Source: Planococcus donghaensis (GTDB taxonomy: Bacteria > Bacillota > Bacilli > Bacillales_A > Planococcaceae). From it: a stretch of DNA of 64,000 nt. A program made the translations under genes and the position numbers. Below the pieces are notes generated by a model. The model saw only the letters and a program-made list of their open reading frames with translations, was not told the origin of the DNA and did no database searches. The DNA is taken from contig NZ_CP016543.2 of assembly GCF_001687665.2 (NCBI RefSeq), positions 3,224,001-3,288,000 of the forward strand, read 5' to 3'. Positions 1 to 8,373 of the stretch are shown here, in pieces (within the stretch, counting starts at the first letter, position 1; each line of letters begins with the position of its first letter).

Positions 1-199
1 CTAATACCTCTCCACCTGTTTCTTGTTTTACGCTGACGTGAAATTCGTCGCGCCCAATAACAACGCCTTTTATAAGTCGGTCATCACTAGAGTCCGGCGT
101 TAGCCGGATTTTTCCTGCCTGAAAAAAGGATTTTCCTTTTTTGAAAGCCACTTGGCCGCATAATTTTTTTATTTGTGATTCATTTAGTGAAAAGTTCAT
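1..199 (-). CDS. SWIM zinc-finger family protein, N-terminal part (cut by window start)
   Basis: Only the first 66 codons are in the window; the gene runs off the left edge on the minus strand. The start is the ATG at 197-199, preceded by AGGAAGGA at good spacing. The visible protein begins MNFSLNESQIKKLCGQVAFK and continues with a KGKSFFQAGKI stretch. This resembles the N-terminal segment of SWIM-domain proteins found next to or fused to SNF2 helicases in Bacilli (YwqB/YwqA-like). The zinc-binding CxCx(n)CxH motif would lie outside the window, so the family call rests on the N-terminus alone. No function beyond possible nucleic-acid or protein binding can be proposed. Confidence 0.55.
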   Translation of the reverse strand, partial: MNFSLNESQIKKLCGQVAFKKGKSFFQAGKIRLTPDSSDDRLIKGVVIGRDEFHVSVKQETGGEVL

Positions 200-541
200 A
201 TGAAAAATTCCTTCCTGAGATAACCTTCTCGGGACCATTTTGATGTTTTTTCTATTATCTCTAACTGCATAACGTGAATCAACGACAGCTCTTCATTTTA
301 GCGTCTCTGATTCATTCTTTTACTAAAGGTTCTTTAAGTATACACTCACTAAAAAAGATACTTGTTCTTGAGTGCACCGGGAGCTGTATTAATTGTTGGG
401 GTTTGGGCCTGTGAAACCCTTGTTGAAGGGATTCACCACATTTCAACTGAGGATCCAAAATAGCTTTAGATATTGAAACACTAGAAAAAAGCAATCAAAT
501 CCGTGAAAGAGATCTCCGGTTTCGATTGCTTTTTCTTACGC
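200..541. other. Non-coding gap between SWIM gene and HAD gene
   Basis: I see no convincing gene here. A 60-codon minus-strand frame at 312-494 has no ribosome-binding site or family resemblance. The segment holds the HAD gene terminator (485-535) and a small hairpin at 411-436 (GTGAA.CCCTT, loop gttg, AAGGG.TTCAC, with one A:A mismatch). The promoter of the SWIM gene should lie in 200-300 but no clear -35/-10 pair stands out. Confidence 0.5.
485..535 (-). terminator. Rho-independent terminator of the HAD gene
   Basis: AAGCAATC (489-496) pairs with GATTGCTT (524-531). The A run at 485-490 gives a U-tract when read on the minus strand, just downstream of the HAD stop codon. Confidence 0.75.
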
Positions 542-1423
542 TTATGCTTTTGGTGCTTTCATCACAATATTGTCCAATATTGCCGTTTTTAAGTAATGGG
601 AAACGCCATTTTCATCGCAAGTAAATTCAGTAACTTCATCTACTTTTTCTTTAATGTGATCTGGGGCATTTTTCATTGCTACAGCATGGTTAACGTATTC
701 AAACATTTTCAAATCATTATCGCTATCTCCGATAGCCAATGTCTCACAACCTGTTAAGCCAAATCGCTCTAACATTTCTTGGATGCCTGATGCTTTATTG
801 ATCTCGGCTACCATGACTTCTGCATTATGCGGAGACGAAGGTGTCATCGAAAAGTTCATCTCTTTTTGTAAGTCTTTTAGTTCAGCTTTCCACGCCTCGA
901 TTTCATCGCGTGTTCTTGCGAAAAAATAAAATTTCGAAAAATGATTACCTGTTATTTCTGATGTCCACTCAATATCTTCTTCTATGGCTTTCTGACGCGA
1001 AATCCATTCGTTAATCTGGACGGAATTAGGCTTTGGATCGCGAATTGCCGCTTCGACAAATGCTTTATCTTGTTCTAATACTAATCGCTGGCTGCCATGT
1101 GGGAAGAGCTCGTAATAGATTTTTCGTTCGCGTGCTTTTTCAATAATTGTTTTCACTAGCTCTAGCGATAACGCATGCTCAAACACGATTTCATCGCCAA
1201 TGTAGCCTGCCATGCCGTTTGCGGTAATAACGCCATCTACTGCAAAGCCTTCCGGTAACATTTCTGCTAGTTCATCTGCCGATCTGCCTGTCGCAATGAA
1301 AACAAAAATTCCTTGGTCACGCAGTTGATCTATCACTTGCTTTGTTTCAGAACTCACTTCGTTATAATGATTTAATATTGTTCCATCCATATCTAAAAAG
1401 ATGGCTTTTGGATTACTAGTCAC
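542..1423 (-). CDS. Cof-type HAD-IIB phosphatase
   Basis: A 293-residue protein of the haloacid dehalogenase superfamily, subfamily IIB (Cof/YxeH-like). These are cytoplasmic enzymes that dephosphorylate sugar phosphates, flavin or pyridoxal phosphates. Motif I DMDGT is at residues 11-15 (nucleophile Asp11, acid/base Asp13), motif II ATGR is near 44-47, and the metal-binding GDSDND motif is near 232. The cap domain lies between the second and third motifs as expected for class IIB. The start codon is GTG, fixed by AGGAGG seven bases upstream. It is a single gene with its own terminator, divergent from glcT. The substrate cannot be read from the sequence. Confidence 0.88.
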   Translation of the reverse strand: MTSNPKAIFLDMDGTILNHYNEVSSETKQVIDQLRDQGIFVFIATGRSADELAEMLPEGFAVDGVITANGMAGYIGDEIVFEHALSLELVKTIIEKARERKIYYELFPHGSQRLVLEQDKAFVEAAIRDPKPNSVQINEWISRQKAIEEDIEWTSEITGNHFSKFYFFARTRDEIEAWKAELKDLQKEMNFSMTPSSPHNAEVMVAEINKASGIQEMLERFGLTGCETLAIGDSDNDLKMFEYVNHAVAMKNAPDHIKEKVDEVTEFTCDENGVSHYLKTAILDNIVMKAPKA

Positions 1424-1521
1424 TCAATTACCTCCTGTTGTTCAATGCACATGATACCTCTCAGTATACGCCGTGCTATTTCTAAACTCAATGAAAGCAC
1501 AACTCTCCTGGATAAGAACTA

Positions 1522-1551
1522 TTGCGTAAAGGTAGAAAATGTTAGAATAAT
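1522..1551 (+). promoter_or_regulatory. Possible sigma-A promoter of glcT
   Basis: TTGCGT (1522-1527) and AATAAT (1546-1551) are separated by 18 bases, about 80 bases upstream of the glcT start. The match is moderate. Confidence 0.35.
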
Positions 1552-1631
1552 AGAAAGTGAAGTTTAAAGAGTTTATTTGATGTGATAAGAAGTTTGTTTA
1601 TCTAAGCTAGCAATGGCAGATGGAGGTTAAA

Positions 1632-2474
1632 ATGAAACAGGTCTTGACCATTCAAAAAGTATTAAATAATAATGTCGTGATTGCTCATAACGACGTTTAT
1701 AAAGAAGTTGTATTAATCGGCAATGGTCTTGGTTTTAACCGAAAAAAAGGAGATACTGTTCCTTTTGACCAAGCCGATAAAACATTTTTGCTTAAAGATG
1801 AAAAAGAAATGGAACAGTATGTAAATCTACTTCCATATATTGAAGAGAAACTCATCGCGTTTATCCAAGAATTGCTTCTTTTTATCGAAGAAAAAATGGG
1901 TAAAGAACTCAATGAACATATCCACGTTGCATTAACCGATCATATTGCCTTTGCTATTAACCGTGCAAAAAAGGATATCCAATTCTCCAACCCTTTTTTA
2001 TTTGAAATAGAATCCCTGTATCCAAAAGAATATCTTGTTGCTAAAGATGTTGTTCAAAAAATAGAAGAGCGGACAGGCGTCTTTTTCCCAGAAGGTGAGG
2101 TTGGCTTTATCGCTCTTCATATTCATAGTGCGGTAACAGATAAGTCGTTACGTGATATTAAGCGCTATCATTCTTTACTGGCCCAACTGGTAGAGATTAT
2201 CGAAAACAATTTGGATATTCAACTGGATAAAAACAACATCGATTATCACCGCTTAATCCAACATCTTCACCGGGCAATTGATCGCGCCGATAAAGGCACG
2301 ATTATTAGCGAAGAAAATAAATTGGCGGCTATGTTGAAAAGTGAATATCCTGTGTGCTATAATCTTGCTTGGAAGCTCATAAAAGTAATGCAAAACCAAT
2401 TGAATAAGCCCGTAGATGAATCAGAAGTCATGTATTTGACGATTCACTTGCAGCGCTTGACACATAAATTCTGA
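1632..2474 (+). CDS. glcT: Transcription antiterminator GlcT (BglG family)
   Basis: A 280-residue antiterminator with an N-terminal CAT RNA-binding domain (first ~60 residues) followed by two PTS regulation domains. The conserved histidines are visible in LTDHIAF and ALHIHS (PRD1) and in QHLHRAI and LTIHLQRL (PRD2). In Bacillus subtilis GlcT binds the RAT RNA in front of ptsG when glucose is present and is inactivated through phosphorylation by the glucose permease. The adjacent ptsG with a matching leader strongly supports the specific name. An upstream ATG at 1620 is in frame, but GGAGG at 1622-1626 overlaps it and sits five bases before ATG 1632, so the start MKQVLTIQ is chosen. Confidence 0.93.
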   Translation: MKQVLTIQKVLNNNVVIAHNDVYKEVVLIGNGLGFNRKKGDTVPFDQADKTFLLKDEKEMEQYVNLLPYIEEKLIAFIQELLLFIEEKMGKELNEHIHVALTDHIAFAINRAKKDIQFSNPFLFEIESLYPKEYLVAKDVVQKIEERTGVFFPEGEVGFIALHIHSAVTDKSLRDIKRYHSLLAQLVEIIENNLDIQLDKNNIDYHRLIQHLHRAIDRADKGTIISEENKLAAMLKSEYPVCYNLAWKLIKVMQNQLNKPVDESEVMYLTIHLQRLTHKF

Positions 2475-2478
2475 CCAT

Positions 2479-2507
2479 ACGTGTTACTGATTCGATCAGG
2501 CATGAGT
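2479..2507 (+). promoter_or_regulatory. RAT antiterminator site for GlcT
   Basis: The segment GTGTTACTGATTCGATCAGG followed by CATGAG closely resembles the ribonucleic antiterminator of B. subtilis ptsG (from memory). Its 3' end GGCATGAG (2499-2506) is also the 5' arm of the following terminator, so GlcT binding and terminator formation are mutually exclusive. Confidence 0.75.
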
Positions 2508-2584
2508 ATGAAAAGACGAAAGTTAACTAACAGGACAATACTGTCCTTTTATTGACTTTTCCCTTTTCTGCTCATGCCTTTTAT
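2499..2584 (+). terminator. Leader terminator of ptsG with nested hairpin
   Basis: GGCATGAG (2499-2506) pairs with CTCATGCC (2571-2578), followed by TTTTAT. A smaller hairpin, AGGACA (2532-2537) with TGTCCT (2542-2547) and its own TTTTATT tail, is nested in the long loop. Confidence 0.65.
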
Positions 2585-2633
2585 AATGGATTCAATTGTT
2601 TTTTCATATACAACCCATAGAGGAGGAAATTAC

Positions 2634-4673
2634 ATGTCATTTAACTTATTTGGTACATTGCAAAAAGTTGGTAAAGCTTTAATGTTACCGGTTGCACTCT
2701 TACCAGCTGCTGGTATCTTACTGGCTTTCGGTACAAGTTTTGCACAAGAATCATTTTTGGAAGCGGTTCCTTTTATGGGAGCTAACTGGATTCAGCAATT
2801 ATTATACGTAATGGCAGAAGCGGGCGGAATCGTTTTCGCTAACCTTCCCTTACTATTTGCTGTTGGTGTCGCAATCGGTCTTGCCGGTGGTGATGGTGTA
2901 GCAGGACTTGCAGCCATTATCGGGTACTTGATCATGAACGTCACCATGAAAGCGTTTGGCGGAATTACGCTAGAAATGGCCACTTCAGACCCAGCTTATG
3001 CTAATGTACTCGGAGTTCCTACATTACAAACAGGTGTATTTGGCGGGATTATTGTTGGTATTTTAGCTGCTTTCCTGTACAACAAATTCTTTAACATTCA
3101 GTTGCCTCAGTTTTTAGGATTTTTTGCAGGAAAACGTTTTGTCCCAATTATTACTGCGTTTTCAGCTGTTTTTCTTGGTATCGTAATGTTCATGGTTTGG
3201 CCTTTTGCTCAAGGCGGATTGAACGCACTTTCTCACTTTATGCTAGAAACAAACCGTACGCTAGCGGCTTTTGTTTTTGGTACGGTTGAACGTTCATTGA
3301 TTCCATTTGGTTTGCATCACATTTTCTACTCTCCATTTTGGTTTGAGTTTGGTCAATATACAACAGTTGCAGGCGACATCGTTCGCGGCGACCAACGTAT
3401 TTTCTTTGCTCAACTACAAGATGGTGTAGATTTTACGGCTGGTACATTTATGACGGGTAAATTCCCATTCATGATGTTTGGTCTTCCAGCTGCGGCACTT
3501 GCGATTTACCACACAGCACGTCCTGAGAAAAAGAAAGTTGTCGGCGGCATCATGGCTTCTGGTGCTTTGACTTCATTCCTAACAGGGATTACAGAACCAC
3601 TTGAGTTTACTTTCTTATTTGTTGCACCTGTCTTATTCGGTGTTCACGCGATTTTTGCAGGACTCTCATTTATGACGATGCATTTACTTAACGTTAAAAT
3701 TGGTATGACATTCTCTGGTGGACTGATTGACTTCTTACTGTTCGGGGTTATGCCTGGTAGAACAGAATGGTTCTGGGTCATTGTAGTTGGACTCGTGTTC
3801 TCGGTTATTTACTACTTCGGTTTCCGTTTCGCTATCCAAAAGTTCAACTTGATGACACCTGGACGCGAACTCGATGATGAAGACGATGAAGAAACGGAAG
3901 AAATTGGCGATTTGCCATATGAAATACTTGCCGCTATGGGCGGAAAAGAAAACATCCAAAATCTTGACGCGTGTATCACACGTTTACGTGTTAGTGTTGC
4001 AGACAAAGGCAATGTTGATAAAAAGCGCTTGAAAAAACTAGGTGCTTCAGGCGTTATGGAAGTTGGCAACAACATTCAAGCTATTTTCGGACCTGTATCA
4101 GATAGCTTACGCGGTCAAATGCAGGACATTATCAATGGGAAAGCACCTCGTCCAGCTGCTAAAACAGCCGTTCCGACTGAAAACTCTGTGGTTTCAGCAA
4201 CGCCATTAGAATTCAACAGCCCGATGACAGGTGATATCTTACCGATTTCAGAAGTCCCAGACCAAGTATTTTCTGGTAAAATGGTGGGCGATGGTTTTGC
4301 GATCAAACCGACTGAAGGAAAAGTTTTCTCTCCAGTAAACGGGAAAGTCGTTACCGTATTCCCAACAAAGCATGCAATCGGTATTGCAGCTGATAATGGT
4401 ACGGAAATTCTGATTCATATCGGAATTGATACTGTACACTTGAAAGGCGAAGGCTTTACTTCACATATTGAACAAGGCGATTTAGTGGAACAAGGACAAC
4501 TCTTAATGGAAATGGACTTGGACTATATCGCTGAACACGCAGCATCAATTATTACGCCGGTTGTCTTTACTAATCTTGAAGAAGGACAATCGATTAAACT
4601 TAAAAAATCCGGTGCAGTAACTGCTAAGGATTCAAATGTTATGGAAATTATAAACGGAGAATCTGTCGTTTAA
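2634..4673 (+). CDS. ptsG: Glucose-specific PTS transporter EIICBA
   Basis: A 679-residue membrane permease that takes up glucose and phosphorylates it to glucose 6-phosphate using phosphate from HPr. The N-terminal EIIC domain (about residues 1-420) has many hydrophobic helices. EIIB follows with the phospho-cysteine in [11 protein letters not shown]-terminal EIIA contains [21 protein letters not shown] with its active histidines. The start is ATG 2634 behind AGAGGAGGAAATTAC; an in-frame ATG at 2574 would lie inside the leader terminator and is rejected. A short acidic linker ([10 protein letters not shown]) joins C and B. Expression should depend on GlcT at the upstream RAT/terminator. A maltose or N-acetylglucosamine permease is the main alternative, but the glcT partner favours glucose. 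Confidence 0.93.
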   Translation: MSFNLFGTLQKVGKALMLPVALLPAAGILLAFGTSFAQESFLEAVPFMGANWIQQLLYVMAEAGGIVFANLPLLFAVGVAIGLAGGDGVAGLAAIIGYLIMNVTMKAFGGITLEMATSDPAYANVLGVPTLQTGVFGGIIVGILAAFLYNKFFNIQLPQFLGFFAGKRFVPIITAFSAVFLGIVMFMVWPFAQGGLNALSHFMLETNRTLAAFVFGTVERSLIPFGLHHIFYSPFWFEFGQYTTVAGDIVRGDQRIFFAQLQDGVDFTAGTFMTGKFPFMMFGLPAAALAIYHTARPEKKKVVGGIMASGALTSFLTGITEPLEFTFLFVAPVLFGVHAIFAGLSFMTMHLLNVKIGMTFSGGLIDFLLFGVMPGRTEWFWVIVVGLVFSVIYYFGFRFAIQKFNLMTPGRELDDEDDEETEEIGDLPYEILAAMGGKENIQNLDACITRLRVSVADKGNVDKKRLKKLGASGVMEVGNNIQAIFGPVSDSLRGQMQDIINGKAPRPAAKTAVPTENSVVSATPLEFNSPMTGDILPISEVPDQVFSGKMVGDGFAIKPTEGKVFSPVNGKVVTVFPTKHAIGIAADNGTEILIHIGIDTVHLKGEGFTSHIEQGDLVEQGQLLMEMDLDYIAEHAASIITPVVFTNLEEGQSIKLKKSGAVTAKDSNVMEIINGESVV

Positions 4674-4690
4674 TCCAGAAACATCTACTT

Positions 4691-4738
4691 AAAGCCCGGT
4701 CACATGTGGATCCTCCACATGCGACCGGGCTTTTCTTA
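4691..4738 (+). terminator. Terminator of ptsG
   Basis: A long hairpin: AAAGCCCGGTC pairs with GACCGGGCTTTT, with an inner CATGTGGA/TCCACATG stem, followed by T residues. Confidence 0.9.
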
Positions 4739-4839
4739 ATACATCTGACCCCTAAGTTTTATTGGAAATTGACGCTTTTAACTAGTCCACTCCTCTGCTA
4801 ATCTTATCTGAAAAAGAAAAGATAGGATGATTACTAACT

Positions 4840-5382
4840 ATGCAAAAAACATCTAGCTATTCACCAACAGCTAATTCTCGTACTTTTGATTTGATTTTAA
4901 GTTCGATGGCCATTGCACTTGTCTTTGTTGCCACATTACTATTGAATATTCGTTTACCGATTGCTGCCAATGGTGGTCTTGTTCACCTCGGTACAGCTAT
5001 GCTTTTCATCATCGCAATTTTGTTTGGTCCTAAAAAAGGATTGATCGCAGGTGCTATCGGCATGGGCTTGTTCGATTTAGTTTCTGGTTGGACTTTATGG
5101 GCACCTATCACCATCATCGCGCGCGGTCTTCAAGGATACTTAGTCGGGAAAATCGCTTGGTCAGGCAATCGAACTGGTAACAGTACGTCTTTCAATATTT
5201 TAGCTGCTGTTGTTTCAATGCCACTGATGATAGCTATCTACTATGTAGGCGAAGCGATCATCTTTAGCAGCTGGGTTATTCCAGCCGCTTCAATCCCAGG
5301 AAACATCGTTCAAAACGTAGTGGGATTAATCATCGCAATTCCTGTTGCGATTGCTTTAAAGAAAACACCTTACTTCAAATAA
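4840..5382 (+). CDS. ECF transporter S component (riboflavin-transporter-like family)
   Basis: A 180-residue, very hydrophobic protein with about five to six membrane helices. The pattern LVHLGTAMLFIIAILFGPKK followed by GAIGMGLFDLVSGW and IARGLQGYLVGKIA is typical of the S (substrate-binding) subunits of energy-coupling-factor vitamin transporters, PF07155-type. S components capture a vitamin or precursor and share the EcfA/A'/T module, which is not in this window. No riboswitch is visible in the 100 bases upstream, so the vitamin cannot be named. A weak ribosome-binding site (GGATG) precedes the ATG. It is flanked by terminators on both sides and is probably monocistronic. Confidence 0.82.
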   Translation: MQKTSSYSPTANSRTFDLILSSMAIALVFVATLLLNIRLPIAANGGLVHLGTAMLFIIAILFGPKKGLIAGAIGMGLFDLVSGWTLWAPITIIARGLQGYLVGKIAWSGNRTGNSTSFNILAAVVSMPLMIAIYYVGEAIIFSSWVIPAASIPGNIVQNVVGLIIAIPVAIALKKTPYFK

Positions 5383-5401
5383 AATAAGTCGGTTCACAAC
5401 A

Positions 5402-5438
5402 AAACCCCGTTCATCTAAAAGATGAACGGGGTTTTTGA
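5402..5438. terminator. Bidirectional terminator between ECF gene and mqo
   Basis: AACCCCGTTCATC pairs with GATGAACGGGGTT, flanked by A and T runs, so it can serve both converging genes. Confidence 0.88.
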
Positions 5439-5456
5439 AATGTGGTTTTTAAAAAT

Positions 5457-6956
5457 TTATTTAGTGATTGTGTTCTTTTCGTCCAACTGCAATGCTTTTG
5501 CAGTTGATGCATGGATTTCTTGTAGAAGCTCAGGGTTTTCAGACAAGGACACGCCGTAAGACGGAATCATTTCTTTAATTTTTGGCTCCCATTCGCCTAC
5601 TTGTTCTGGGAAACATCTTTGGAAAATTTCAAGCATTGCATGAACTGCCGTAGATGCACCAGGTGAAGCTCCTAATAATGCAGCAATTGAACCATCAGCA
5701 GCCGTTACAATTTCTGTACCAAACTGAAGTGTCCCTTTTCCTTTATCTGTATCTTTAATCACTTGTACACGTTGTCCGGCAACGACTACTTCCCAATCTT
5801 CTAGTTTCGCAGTTGGGATAAATTCACGTAATTCTTCTACGCGTTTTTCGTTTGATAACAAGACTTGTTGAACAAGGTATTTTGTTAATGACATTTCTTT
5901 TGCCCCTGCAGCAAGCATCGTGAAGACATTGTTCGGTTTTACAGAGCCGATTAAGTCCATATTCGATCCTGTTTTCAGGAATTTTGGAGAAAACCCAGCA
6001 AACGGTCCGAACAATAATGATTTCTTGCCATCAATAAAGCGTGTATCCAAATGGGGTACGGACATTGGCGGAGCGCCAACTTTTGCTTTACCGTATACTT
6101 TTGCATGATGTTGTTCCACAATTTCAGGGTCGTTGCAAACTAAGAACAAACCACTAACCGGGAATCCACCAATTTGCTTGGATTCAGGAATACCTGTTTT
6201 TTGTAACAATGGCAAGCTTCCGCCACCGCCGCCAATAAAGACGAAATCTGCACTATGGTATTCAATTTTATTGTTTTCTAAGTCCTGCACTTTTACTTCC
6301 CATGTGCTATCACTGTTACGTGTAATGTCTTTAACTGCATGGTTGTAATTTATTTCGACTTGTTGTTCACCCAAGTACTCAAACAACATTTCGGTTAACG
6401 CACCAAAGTTGACGTCAGTCCCTGTATCGATTTTCGTTGCTGCGATTGCTTCAGTTGACGTACGCCCTTCCATAATCAAAGGCATCCATTCTTTTAACTT
6501 TTCTGTATCCGTTGAGAATTCCATTCCTTTAAACAAAGGACTTTTCGTCAAAGCTTCAAAACGATTTTTTAAAAAGCGAACATTGTCTTCGCCTTGAACC
6601 ATGCTCATATGAGGAATCGACATGATAAAGTCTTTTGGATTTTCAATGCGTTTATTGTTTACAAGGAACGACCAAAATTGTCTCGAAAGTTGGAATTGTT
6701 CGTTGATGCTGCTCGCTTTTTTAATATCGATAGAGCCATCTGCTTGTTCAGGTGTATAGTTCAGTTCACAAAGTGCAGCATGACCTGTTCCTGCGTTATT
6801 CCATTCGTTAGAACTTTCAGCGCCTGCTTTTTCAAGCTTTTCAAACACTTTAATGTTCCACTCTGGAGCTAACTCTTTAAGCATTGCTCCCAAAGTTGCA
6901 CTCATAACTCCGGCGCCGATTAAGATGATATTTTTATTATTCTGTTGGTTGTCCAT
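5457..6956 (-). CDS. mqo: Malate:quinone oxidoreductase
   Basis: A 499-residue FAD-dependent, membrane-associated enzyme that oxidises malate to oxaloacetate and passes electrons to the quinone pool. It bypasses or supplements NAD malate dehydrogenase in the TCA cycle. The N-terminal dinucleotide-binding motif [14 protein letters not shown], the [19 protein letters not shown] stretch, [14 protein letters not shown] and C-terminal [15 protein letters not shown] are family signatures. Length agrees with the family (about 490-500). The start is ATG 6954-6956 with AAGGAAGG six bases upstream; an in-frame ATG ten codons earlier lacks a ribosome-binding site. Single gene converging on the ECF gene. 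Confidence 0.96.
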   Translation of the reverse strand: MDNQQNNKNIILIGAGVMSATLGAMLKELAPEWNIKVFEKLEKAGAESSNEWNNAGTGHAALCELNYTPEQADGSIDIKKASSINEQFQLSRQFWSFLVNNKRIENPKDFIMSIPHMSMVQGEDNVRFLKNRFEALTKSPLFKGMEFSTDTEKLKEWMPLIMEGRTSTEAIAATKIDTGTDVNFGALTEMLFEYLGEQQVEINYNHAVKDITRNSDSTWEVKVQDLENNKIEYHSADFVFIGGGGGSLPLLQKTGIPESKQIGGFPVSGLFLVCNDPEIVEQHHAKVYGKAKVGAPPMSVPHLDTRFIDGKKSLLFGPFAGFSPKFLKTGSNMDLIGSVKPNNVFTMLAAGAKEMSLTKYLVQQVLLSNEKRVEELREFIPTAKLEDWEVVVAGQRVQVIKDTDKGKGTLQFGTEIVTAADGSIAALLGASPGASTAVHAMLEIFQRCFPEQVGEWEPKIKEMIPSYGVSLSENPELLQEIHASTAKALQLDEKNTITK

Positions 6957-7160
6957 TAAAACCTTCCTTATCCCGTATATTTGCAAATAGGTGCAGCTTG
7001 CTCCTGATCAAATAATACAAAAAGCCAGGTTCAACCATAAAACACACCTTTTCTGCTTCAATTATATAATTATATCATATTTCCTGATTGTACCTATCTG
7101 CTTTTGCCTGTCCATTATACCTCACTTCATGCGTCTGCAAAAGCATGGTCAACCGACAAA

Positions 7161-7197
7161 AAAGGCAAACACGTTAAAATACGTGTTTGCCTTTTTT
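7161..7197 (-). terminator. Terminator of the mtl genes
   Basis: AAAGGCAAACACGT (7161-7174) pairs with ACGTGTTTGCCTTT (7181-7194); T-rich tails on both strands. It lies just downstream of mtlD. Confidence 0.88.
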
Positions 7198-7224
7198 ATT
7201 TTGTTTGTTATTACTGACCTATAG

Positions 7225-8373
7225 TTAAGCTTTCAGCGCATGATAGCGGCTAACAACTTCTTTTGTAATGTCACTGTCTTCAGGTAACCCACTAATGGTT
7301 GTTAAAACAGCGGCAGGTCCCTTGTCTTGAATTATTTGTTGAATTTCCATCGCTTCTTCATCTTCCGGAAAATCAAATAACAACGCAGCCGCAATGGCAT
7401 TCGCTAAGTAAGTATAAGATAACCCTGCTTTTTGTGCTTGTGTAGCCGGACGAATCAATCGATCTTCAGGCCCTAACTTCCGGATAGGTGCCCGTCCTAC
7501 GCGTGTAACACCATCATTCAAGTAAGCATTTTTAAAACGTTCAATATTTTTATCGATATACGTCATATGTTCCTGTTCATCGAGTCCATATTCTTTTACC
7601 AAATACGCTCCAGTTTCTTTTAGCGTTTCTCTGACTTGAGTAACAATCTCCTCATCTGCTAATGTTTCATCGATTGTCTCTTTTCCTGCTAAATACCCCA
7701 AATAGGCAATAACAGCATGACCTGTATTTACCGTAAACAACTTCCGTTCAATAAATGGTGCGAGATCTTCAACTATTGTCATACCGGTTACTTGTGGGAT
7801 GGTTTCTGTTGTTTCCACTACCCATTCGAAATATGGCTCTACTAACACATCTAATGAACTCTGATCTTGAATCGGCACAATGCGGTCAACAGCTGAGTTG
7901 AAGAAATATACTCTTCCTTCTAGCTTCGCTTTTACCTCATCATCTAAACTATCTAGAATGTGCTGCTTTAAAATATCCGTTGCACCGATTTGGTTTTCAC
8001 AAGCGATGATATACAGTTTTTCATCCGTTGCCGAAACACGTTCCGTTAGTCCTTGAGCAATTAAAGGAGCGATTCTTGGTAAGATGTTTGGTCCAATAGC
8101 AGTAGTTAAATATGTTGCCTGCTGAATTACTCCAATCACATCTTCAGCATGCGTCATATTATTAATGCCCGACACATTTTCAATTGCAATTTGCTCTTCC
8201 TGTGATTGAGCTAACTTTACGTGATAGCCTTTTTCTTCGTTTAATTTATTGATTACTTGATCTGCTACGTCCACAAACGTTACATGATAGCCTGACTTAG
8301 AAAATAACGCTCCGATAAATCCTCTACCAATGTTTCCTGCTCCAAAATGAACGGCTTGTTTCACTGTCATCAT
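7225..8373 (-). CDS. mtlD: Mannitol-1-phosphate 5-dehydrogenase
   Basis: A 382-residue NAD-dependent cytoplasmic enzyme converting mannitol 1-phosphate to fructose 6-phosphate. The N-terminal Rossmann motif is HFGAGNIGRGFIGALFSKSG and the catalytic-domain stretch NTGHAVIAYLGYLAGKETI is typical. The first ATG overlaps the mtlR stop as ATGA, so translation is probably coupled. AAAGGA lies immediately upstream of that ATG, so initiation at the in-frame GTG three codons in (VKQAVHFG), better spaced, is also possible and would match the short N-terminus of homologues. Last gene of the mtlA-mtlR-mtlD set. Confidence 0.95.
   Translation of the reverse strand: MMTVKQAVHFGAGNIGRGFIGALFSKSGYHVTFVDVADQVINKLNEEKGYHVKLAQSQEEQIAIENVSGINNMTHAEDVIGVIQQATYLTTAIGPNILPRIAPLIAQGLTERVSATDEKLYIIACENQIGATDILKQHILDSLDDEVKAKLEGRVYFFNSAVDRIVPIQDQSSLDVLVEPYFEWVVETTETIPQVTGMTIVEDLAPFIERKLFTVNTGHAVIAYLGYLAGKETIDETLADEEIVTQVRETLKETGAYLVKEYGLDEQEHMTYIDKNIERFKNAYLNDGVTRVGRAPIRKLGPEDRLIRPATQAQKAGLSYTYLANAIAAALLFDFPEDEEAMEIQQIIQDKGPAAVLTTISGLPEDSDITKEVVSRYHALKA

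Noticed and set aside
312..494. 60-codon minus-strand reading frame
   Set aside because: No ribosome-binding site, overlaps the HAD terminator and resembles no known protein.
6991..7224. 77-codon plus-strand reading frame between mqo and mtlD
   Set aside because: Runs through the mtlD terminator, lacks a ribosome-binding site and has irregular composition.
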